Of a stretch of DNA of 64,000 nt, positions 57,302 to 64,000 are shown piece after piece (position 1 is the first letter of the stretch; each line of letters opens with the position of its first letter). This DNA comes from Earliella scabrosa (lineage: Eukaryota; Basidiomycota; Agaricomycetes; Polyporales; Polyporaceae), in the NCBI GenBank assembly GCA_022605405.1, contig JABYQQ010000009.1:1674001-1738000 (forward strand), in the 5' to 3' direction. The notes beneath the pieces are model-generated. The model saw only the letters and a list, made by a program, of their open reading frames with translations. It made no database searches and was not told the origin of the DNA. The translations under genes were made by a program, and so were the position numbers.

Positions 57302-58390
57302 ATGTCCAACGAGGTGAGGGATGCGTCGCCTTTCGGGCCGATAGCTGCTGACCGAATGCCCGTACCTCCATTAGCACCACCACGACATCCCTCGCAAGCG
57401 CACTCGTAGTGTGCGGCAACCGCCAGGAACGGACGAACACACAGGTGGGAAGCATACCCGATTGGCTTGACTACGGCTAATATATTACCACCAGAGCCGC
57501 AACCCACAGCGGCGCGACCGAGGAGGATTCGCATCCATTCACCGACTCCCGACTTCCTGTCGCCGAGCGTGCCGGTCGGAGAGGAGAGGGCTGGCAGAGT
57601 CGTACGGCGCAGTCCGGATACGCAATACGTGGCGGACCTGTCCCGCTTGGAGCTCACGCACAAGACCGAGCCACAGGCGGGGTCAGAAGGACGTCGAGAT
57701 GGAGGTGCATCAGAGCGACCGCTCGAGCCGTCCCGGAGCATGTTACCGACCTATGACATGCTTCCTTCGTCGTCGCCGGTCGGGCCTGTGGGGGAGCTAT
57801 TGGCGGACGACGACAGACCGGAGATCGCGCAGGGGTCGGCAGCGGCTTGGGGATGGAGCTCACGCGTGCATGAGGCAGCCAGAGGACTCGTAACCCCCGA
57901 CCACGTCCCATCTCGAGCACCTCGAACTCCCGACCGCCTCCCAACGCGACAATCTGAGACAGTGGACCCCCTTGCCGGTCTCGCAAGCCCCGGGCCAGTT
58001 GGAGAGTGGACGCCGCGCGCTGACCGTGCACACGCCATCGCAGTGGAGCAACCACTTCCCGGCCGCAGGCTCTCCTTTGCCGGAATCAATCGCGAGAGTT
58101 CACCATCCGAGTCGCCGGTCGAAAATCCTCGATTCTCTCCGCTCGCGGTCGATCAAACAGCCACCCAGGCGACCCGAGATCATGCACTGCGGGCTCTCAG
58201 CCACTCGCAGACACTGCTGAGGGAGCTGGCTGAGGAACGCGAATCACTGATGGAGCTCCGACAGGCTTTTGGCCGGACACTGGGCATGCGAGCGCACACG
58301 ACGGCAAGACATTGGTTAGACTACAACCGCACTCTCTTTGCAGAGTCCGCAGCAAGTGAGAGCGACACTGGAGAGGGACAACGGAGATAG
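57302..58390 (+). CDS. Proline/serine-rich protein with C-terminal helix, about 349 aa
   Basis: The long frame from about 57467 to the stop at 58390 has no ATG at its head. An ATG at 57302 (MSNEVRDASPFGPIAADRM) joins it in frame over a 39-nt intron (57406-57444, donor gtagtg, acceptor cacacag), giving SWEAYPIGLTTANILPPEP. The intron is short for this genome, so the start is provisional. Most of the protein is disordered with Ser-Pro and Asp-Arg-Pro motifs. Residues about 270-330 form an amphipathic helix (LLRELAEERESLMELRQAFG) and a conserved-looking RHWLDYNRTLF. It is divergent from the zinc-cluster gene by 144 bp. Family unknown. Confidence 0.55.
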
Positions 58391-58862
58391 AATAATTGTA
58401 CTATATTTGTCATTGAACGGGTGCTATGTATATGACCAGGCGTGGCGTTGGGCGGTTGTCATCGTGCGACTGTGTAGCGGGACACGATCTCAGCAGAGGT
58501 GTATGTAGAAGAGTGGCGGCGGCAAAAGACGGGGCAACAGTGGCCAGATTTGCCGTCACTTTACCCAGAAAGACGACAGCAATATCAACTTGATATCGCA
58601 GAGCACACAGCACAAGTGTAGACGTCGAAGAGTGGGTACCAGTCAGTCACAGGCTATGTCACCAGCGTGGGTTAGCGAGCTGAGTAGAGGTGCTAACCTA
58701 GCATTATAGCCACGGCCGTAGAACAACTGAATCAGACCACTAGTAATAAGCAGGAAGAGTGAACAACAACTATAATGCATGACAGCTACAATAGGATTGT
58801 TCTAATACCATTGACAGTGACTTGTGAGAGGCAGCTCCGGCCGGCCTGGTCAATGTGGACAT
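58391..58862. other. Intergenic, AT-richer, possible right end of the element
   Basis: Lower GC than the flanking genes. Contains GTCAC at 58646-58650 and TGTCAC at 58657-58662, discussed as a candidate terminal motif. No coding frame supported. Confidence 0.35.
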
Positions 58863-59681
58863 TCAGAGCGCCCGGGCGGGGCCGGTTGAACAGCAGACGT
58901 GCGCCAATGTCAAGTCCGGGTGGTGAGGAAACCTTATATATTCCAGCGCTATCATGTGTGGTGATGTATATTGGTCGTCGATACGGTGCGCCGAGGTTAA
59001 CGCTGCAAGGGGGAGTGAGGGTGGAGCGAATGTGTTGCCGTCGGGTACCACGTACAGCTCGTGCTCACTAAATATTCGGTTTTCGAGAGCATGGCTCCAG
59101 ATTCTGCGTCTCCTCAGCCTGCAGGTCCTCTGATTAGCGGTCGGTGTAGTCCCGTCCGTGCGCTGACGGTACGTGCTGGACGACTGGTCGACCTTGTCCG
59201 CGATTGCTAGTGCGCGCTGCAGAGCGCTGCCTGCAGGTACCCGCTTGTGGTTACCCTGTTCCGCAGACTGGCGCTCGTTGCTGACCTGCAGCTGACAAGG
59301 GTACAAGGCTGCGGGTGCGCGGGGTTGATGATCTGCGATGGGACTGTGATATTCCGTTGGGAGTATAGCGGCGTCTGGCTCGGCGTTGAAGAACAGCGGA
59401 GTGATCCGATCGGACGAACGTGAGGTTGCGGTCAGGGAGTGGGCGGGTGTCTCGATGATGCCGGTGTACGCTATGTCTCTGTCGATGTCTTTACGGGGGT
59501 CGTGGGTTCGGTGTGTTGCTATATCTTGTACTGTACAGCGGTCCTGTTCGCGGGGGGAGGAGTAATGGCTGGCAGGTGGAGTGAACGGTATCGCCGGTTC
59601 CTCTTGAGCATGGTCCACATGAACCCCGTGTACGGGGGGTGGGCTGGAGGAGAGTGGAGTACGGGTTGATGAGGCTTGCAT
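58863..59681 (-). CDS. Hypothetical protein, 272 aa, doubtful
   Basis: Open minus-strand frame from an ATG at 59681 (MQASSTRTPLSSSPPPVHG). It is rich in Ser, Thr, Pro, Arg and His with no hydrophobic core until the C-terminal 90 residues (RRRRIWSHALENRIFSEHEL). No domain, membrane segment or intron seen. Composition is not clearly different from the opposite frames, so this may be a chance frame. Kept because of its length, its ATG and the patterned C-terminal region. Confidence 0.3.
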   Translation of the reverse strand: MQASSTRTPLSSSPPPVHGVHVDHAQEEPAIPFTPPASHYSSPREQDRCTVQDIATHRTHDPRKDIDRDIAYTGIIETPAHSLTATSRSSDRITPLFFNAEPDAAILPTEYHSPIADHQPRAPAALYPCQLQVSNERQSAEQGNHKRVPAGSALQRALAIADKVDQSSSTYRQRTDGTTPTANQRTCRLRRRRIWSHALENRIFSEHELYVVPDGNTFAPPSLPLAALTSAHRIDDQYTSPHMIALEYIRFPHHPDLTLAHVCCSTGPARAL

Positions 59682-60903
59682 CGTGGACCGGGAGCTCCTA
59701 CTGAGGATGCCGAACGCATTCACAGAGAGCGTTTTGAGTCAGTCGGCGACGCGGTGGAAGGGAGCTTGTATCGTCGGCGTTATCACGGTGGTGGGGACTG
59801 ATGGCTGCGCAGTCCGATGGAGACGTTCTTGTCAGGGTCGCGCACGGCATTCTCCGTTCAGAGCCGAGACGACGGGGACGTGGTCCCCCTTGACAGCGGG
59901 TACAGACGTCTATTCTGCAGCGACTGACGCGTTGCTGCTAGTGGCGTGAGCAGACACAGCGGTGGGTGTTTGTCAGTACTGCCTGCCGTGATTGTTGAGT
60001 CTCCCTGGTGAACGTCCTCTCAGCTACAGACTGGGAATGTGTCCAGCGGCCAGAACCCGCGTTCGGGCGTCCGCGCTGATTGGAGGAGTCTGAGGCGTTG
60101 CGGCAGTCGCCGATGCGAGGAGGACGCGGCTTCGCAGGGTCAGAGTTCTCGTTGGGGCTTCGTTGTCCAATTGTCCTTACGTGGCTTTGCTTTTCTGACG
60201 ACCGGTCGTGTACGCGGGTGCGCCGGAGGGTGAGGTGGAGTGTTTTTGCGGTCGCGCGGGGTTAATCGCTTCAGCGCACAGATTGTCGCCGGACAGGCCG
60301 GCGTGGAGGTGGAGGCGTTGAATTGAGCGGTATAGGTGTTGCGGGCATGCCGTCCAGGACGGCTATGTCGCGCGCGGTTTGCGGGGTCGCGTACGGCCCG
60401 GCTGCGGTGGCAGGGGGGCTGCACTGTCTGCGGCTTCAATAACATTTGGCGCAGGTCTGGTCTTTGTGTCTGCCTGCCCTCGCCAGACTCTTCGTCTCGT
60501 CTTGTACATTGGACATGCACGACGACGGTCGTTCGTTTGTTCCTCGCGATTCACATGGGTACCAACAGGTTGGCAGTTATCCATTGGATCTTCGGGGCGC
60601 ACGTTTCTCTTGCTGACATGCTGTTCGCTGTTCCAGGCTCCGTGCGTTGAGGAGACGGCGTCGACAGCCTGCGTCGCCACCCCCGTCCTGCTCGATGGAG
60701 GGCACAGCGCGCTGCATGCTTGGCCTGACGTTGGTTCGGTCGTGACCGACTCTCCTTCTCTCCATACCCATCATGCATTTCCAGTCGCGCCACGCTTCCG
60801 CGGTGTCTCGTTACTGGGTCGGAGCTCTCTTGCGTTCGACGGTATAGAGAACGGTCCTATACTGCCAAGCGCACTGCCGCCGTTCACCGAAGTTGTCCTC
60901 TCG
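59682..60903. other. Intergenic or 5' exon region, 1.2 kb
   Basis: T/G-rich on the plus strand. The frame leading into the gene at 60904 is open from about 60379, and an acceptor-like gctgttccag at 60627-60636 suggests an upstream exon whose ATG I could not place. No other feature supported. Confidence 0.35.
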
Positions 60904-62249
60904 ATGGCGTCAACGGAGGCGGTGCCCTTCGTGAGGTCGGGAGCCGACGTAGCCGCCGCATCTTTGCATCCGCTGCCCGAACACCTACGTAGCGGCGGAG
61001 GGGAGTACTCGACGTCGACAACAGCGGCAACTTGGGACCCATGGCTTACGGACCCCCTGTCTATGCCCTCCTGTGCTGCGCCGTCCTATACGTCGGGGTT
61101 TCCCGTGTCGGGATGGGACAACCGAGGACAGAGCAGTGTGGAATCATTCGGTCCTCTTCCGTCATCCGCGTGGACTCCAGGACCCTCACATTCATTGGAG
61201 GGGCGGACTGTTCTTCCATGGTGTTACGACGGTACTTTGTCCACAGCCGCCGATCGGTCACCCTCGTTCGCAGGCTCCGAACAGATTACCGCGGACGCGC
61301 TGGGGTGCGACATCACCCTCTGGGACACATTCGATCTGCAGACTGTTTTCAACGGCGACGGCCTGACTGGTGCGGGCTTTATGTCCTCCCAGCCTAGCTT
61401 TTCTTCTGTTGACCCACCGGAGGAGTCCGCGTTGCCTGACAGCTGCGTCCAGCCCCCGGCTTCACCCGCAGAGCACGGGTGTGACGTCAATCCGGTGGAT
61501 ACGAATGCCTTCGACGTTGGTCTTCACGGCACAGCAGCGCAGGGCCCGGGAAGAGGAACAAAGCGGAAACGCGCTCCCACGGACGATGACGGCGGGGGTA
61601 GACGAAAACGGCGGCTCCAAGGCAGCTCCGCCTTTGTAGGATTCCCTGTTACCGACCCGTGAGTGTAGAAGTCAATCACACAGCACGCTAACCTTTACAT
61701 GATACTGCAGCGATCACATCCCTCCGCACGACAGAAAGCGGACGTACCTTGAGAGCCTGGAAGAATACACGGTGTGGCTTGAGGATCAGATTCGCACTGC
61801 TGGTTTGGTGCCTGTGTCCATGGAACGTATCTCAACCTTCCAGGAGTTAAAGGCCAGAACCGTGCGGGTACGTTTGGCCGTAGAAACACCAGAGTCTGTC
61901 ATTCCGCTGACCCGTGAACGCGTTATCTGCTGTGTCATGACAGACGATTATTTTCCATCAAGAGGAAGTATTGCGGCAGCTGCACTCGCGCAGACAAGAG
62001 CTTCAGCATAAGGTCGGTGTCGTATCTGTTCGCTGCAGTATCTCGCTCAGTATTGTTGGTCACAGTGCCGGGATCTTCTCTGTACGGCGGAGGCCGCGCT
62101 TGTCCGAGGCTTGGGAACGTGAGGCAGAGTCGGGCGTAACAAAGATGCACTTTGTATTGTCACCGCGGACAAGAATATACACGGTCTGCTACTACGACGA
62201 TGCGCGGCTTCTCGCTGCCCCCTCCTCCACTCCGGTTGGGTCGATCTAA
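60904..62249 (+). CDS. Basic-region/coiled-coil protein of polypore type, about 405 aa
   Basis: Exon 60904-61658 (start provisional, first clear in-frame ATG), exon 61711-61867 and exon 61944-62249 join in frame. The first is Ser/Pro/Gly-rich, activation-domain-like (DITLWDTFDLQTVF), and ends with a basic TKRKRAPTDDDGGGRRKRRL. Across the first junction comes DHIPPHDRKRTYLESLEEY, then VWLEDQIR and SMERISTFQELKARTVR, a pattern resembling a degenerate basic-leucine-zipper region. Exon 3 adds HQEEVLRQLHSRRQELQHK. The end after that helix may be spliced differently (a gtcggt donor follows). Likely a nuclear regulator from a lineage-expanded family. Not matched to a named family. Confidence 0.5.
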
Positions 62250-62295
62250 GGGGCCGCGTTCTGTCTGTCTGGAGAAGCATCTTGCGCCCAGTTCC

Positions 62296-63525
62296 TCATT
62301 GCGACACGGCGCGCCGACCTCGCACAGATGGATAAAGACTGTCCCGCGCGACAATTCGTCCTCGGCGGGGGGCGGTCGTGGGAGGGAGAGGAAATGGATC
62401 CGGGATGGCCAGTATCGGCGTCGAAATGAGCCAGTCGTTCAGAACCGGATCTGACCTGTCACATCGACGCTGACAGATGAACAGGGTGAGGAGGCGCCAC
62501 GTCACTGTCAGTCCGAACGGCGGTAGTTCGCGTCCCCTCGCGCTGCCGCTGTGCTCGCCGTACAATGGATCCATGTAGTCCAACAGGCAGCCGGGGTCAC
62601 CGAGGTGTCTCGACTGTTGGGGGCAGATGTACTGCGTTTTGAAGCAGGGGTTCTGTGTGTTCAATGGGGTATGGGGCGACGCGTCATGATAGTACTCCGT
62701 CCATATACCGGCGTGAGGCGCGAACACGAATCCTCCGCGAATGGTCGCTCCCAGCACGACGCAGTCCACGTCGCTGATAGTGGGGAGGCGTACGTCGGAC
62801 AGTAGCGCGCGGCGGTGTAAGGTCAGTGCGGGGTACGCACATGCGAAGCTGTGTTCTGTGATGTAATTCATGACGGCGGTGGAGGGGGAGCGAACGAGTG
62901 TCGAGCAACCCGTCGATGCGGCAGCTTTGTACACTGCGATCGCCCGGCCGCTTCGCAAGCGGAAGGTGATGATACCCGAGATGTCGCGCTCTGCGCCGAA
63001 TTGACGAGGGGGGGCTCGCGCGCGGGTGGCCACGATGTTGCTGCTGTTAGCAGGGCAGGAGGAAAGTCTTGTGACAAGGGGGGCGAAGGTGCTCCGACCA
63101 GCATAGATTTGGAGCACGTCGCATGTCACGGACGCGTCCTGCAGGATGAAGGAGAGCGCGGCGATGCCGCCCACCACCGCGCGGAACTCGGTGAGGTGTC
63201 GCAGGAATGCGGGAGGGTCGTCGAAAAACGGATGCAGCACTGCGATGAGACGGCGACGAAGCACCTCCGTCACCTCGACGTAGAGCGTTCGGCAGGTGTT
63301 TCGCCACTGTATTCTCTCTGGCAAAGCCATCATTTCCAGAATAGACACATGGACATCGCTGTTCACGCTAGCAGGGTGGTTAGCAAAGGAAGGGTGTGTT
63401 CAGTTACAATTCGGCACTACTCACTCCATGATAGCGGACGGAGTTTGCAATACTGAATCTACGAGGACACCGACTGCTGCGCCGGTGTCGGGGACTTCGG
63501 CATGGGCGGTCGAGGGGACAGGCAT
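62296..63525 (-). CDS. F-box-like protein, 390 aa
   Basis: Exon 63525-63425 (MPVPSTAHAEVPDTGAAV...SAIM) joins exon 63367-62296 in frame, total 1,173 nt. The junction creates MDVNSDVHVSILEMMALPERIQWRNTCRTLY, an F-box-like helix set of the kind common in polypore genomes, followed by RRRLIAVLHPFFDDPPAFLRHL and a Leu/Ile-rich domain (VVGGIAALSFILQD). The C-terminus is Pro/Arg-rich. Such families usually act as ubiquitin-ligase adaptors, and many copies are lineage-specific. The C-terminal part beyond about residue 330 looks weakly constrained and may be a read-through tail. Confidence 0.65.
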
Positions 63526-64000
63526 CGCGCGCGCCCGGGGATGATTGAGTGTTGCGCGATGAGCAGAGCTGCGACAGAAAGAGCGGGCGTAATCGGGGTG
63601 TACTTATAGATGAACGGGAAGGAGATCCACTGAATAGTGGTTCGGAATTTCATGAGTACGACAGATAAGGTCGGCGACGGAATGTGTATGGCTTTGACTG
63701 GCGGGACGGACGCTGCCCAGTTCCCTATGCCATGCGAAGTGTAAGCTGCAGTGCTCGTCTCCGGTTGTACCGAGCGATCAGCTGCCAGTGGATCCAGCCG
63801 TCGGCCCGTCTACAGCGATGGTGGTGCCAGTCTTCGTCGTCCCTTCGCCGTACGGACGCTTACCGCGATCCCGTCGGTGATGAAGATCGCGTGTGACTGA
63901 GCGGAGGCTGTGACTAGCCATAGATCAACTGTGGGGTGCGGGCCGTGGTCGAGGAATCCGATCAACCGGAACCAGACGCGCTGTCCCGTTCAGACGCCGC
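63526..64000. other. Window end, no gene seen
   Basis: Upstream DNA of the minus-strand F-box-like gene. A 70-codon plus-strand frame at 63684 has no domain. Nothing supported. Confidence 0.35.

Larger units (their letters stand above)
45072..58390. mobile_element. KDZ DNA transposon with TET/JBP gene and accessory cargo
   Basis: Gene-bearing part of a probable KDZ-family element: transposase (-), TET/JBP dioxygenase (-), large acidic protein (+), zinc-cluster/coiled-coil protein (-) and proline-rich protein (+). Intergenic distances are 106, 325, 117 and 144 bp, far tighter than in the rest of this accessory region. TET/JBP genes associated with KDZ transposons are established for Agaricomycetes. 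Exact termini are not resolved; short inverted GTGACA/TGTCAC motifs at 44992-45009 and 58646-58662 are candidates only. That the three companion genes belong to the element is inference from spacing. Confidence 0.65.

Overview
The window is nuclear DNA of a basidiomycete fungus. The GC content is moderate to high, genes are packed with 45-75 nt GT-AG introns, and there are several very small exons. F-box-like and MYND-finger genes and a KDZ transposon point to Agaricomycetes, probably Polyporales (the order is inferred from protein style, not from a search). I built gene models by hand from splice signals. For most multi-exon genes the exon lengths add up to a whole number of codons, and I give that total as a check.

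Bases 1-39,300 are a dense block of conserved genes: the end of an F-box-like gene, an 85-residue conserved small protein, a MATH/BTB protein, a GRASP-type Golgi protein with an exceptional histidine-rich tail, a mitochondrial PPR-type protein, a Zn2Cys6 transcription factor, the SUMO E1 subunit AOS1, dihydrofolate synthetase (FOL3), an ER cyclophilin, a PRP24/SART3 U4/U6 splicing factor, a single-pass membrane protein and the SMC5/6 subunit SMC6. FOL3/cyclophilin and PRP24/membrane protein are divergent pairs with shared upstream DNA. Cyclophilin and PRP24 converge.

Bases 39,300-64,000 are an accessory region of lineage-restricted genes: a MYND-finger gene, two small intron-bearing unknown genes, and then a compact five-gene unit at about 45,070-58,390. 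The unit holds an apparently intact KDZ-family DNA transposase with a CxC2 zinc cluster, a TET/JBP-type 2-oxoglutarate/Fe(II) dioxygenase with its HxD...H motif intact, a large acidic nuclear-type protein read divergently from the dioxygenase, a zinc-cluster/coiled-coil protein, and a proline-rich protein. Intergenic gaps inside the unit are only 106-325 bp. Fungal KDZ transposons associated with TET/JBP genes are a known association; the three companion genes are ones I cannot assign, and they are the best candidates here for something undescribed. The window closes with a basic-region/coiled-coil protein and a second F-box-like gene.

I saw no tRNA, rRNA, CRISPR array or prokaryotic feature.
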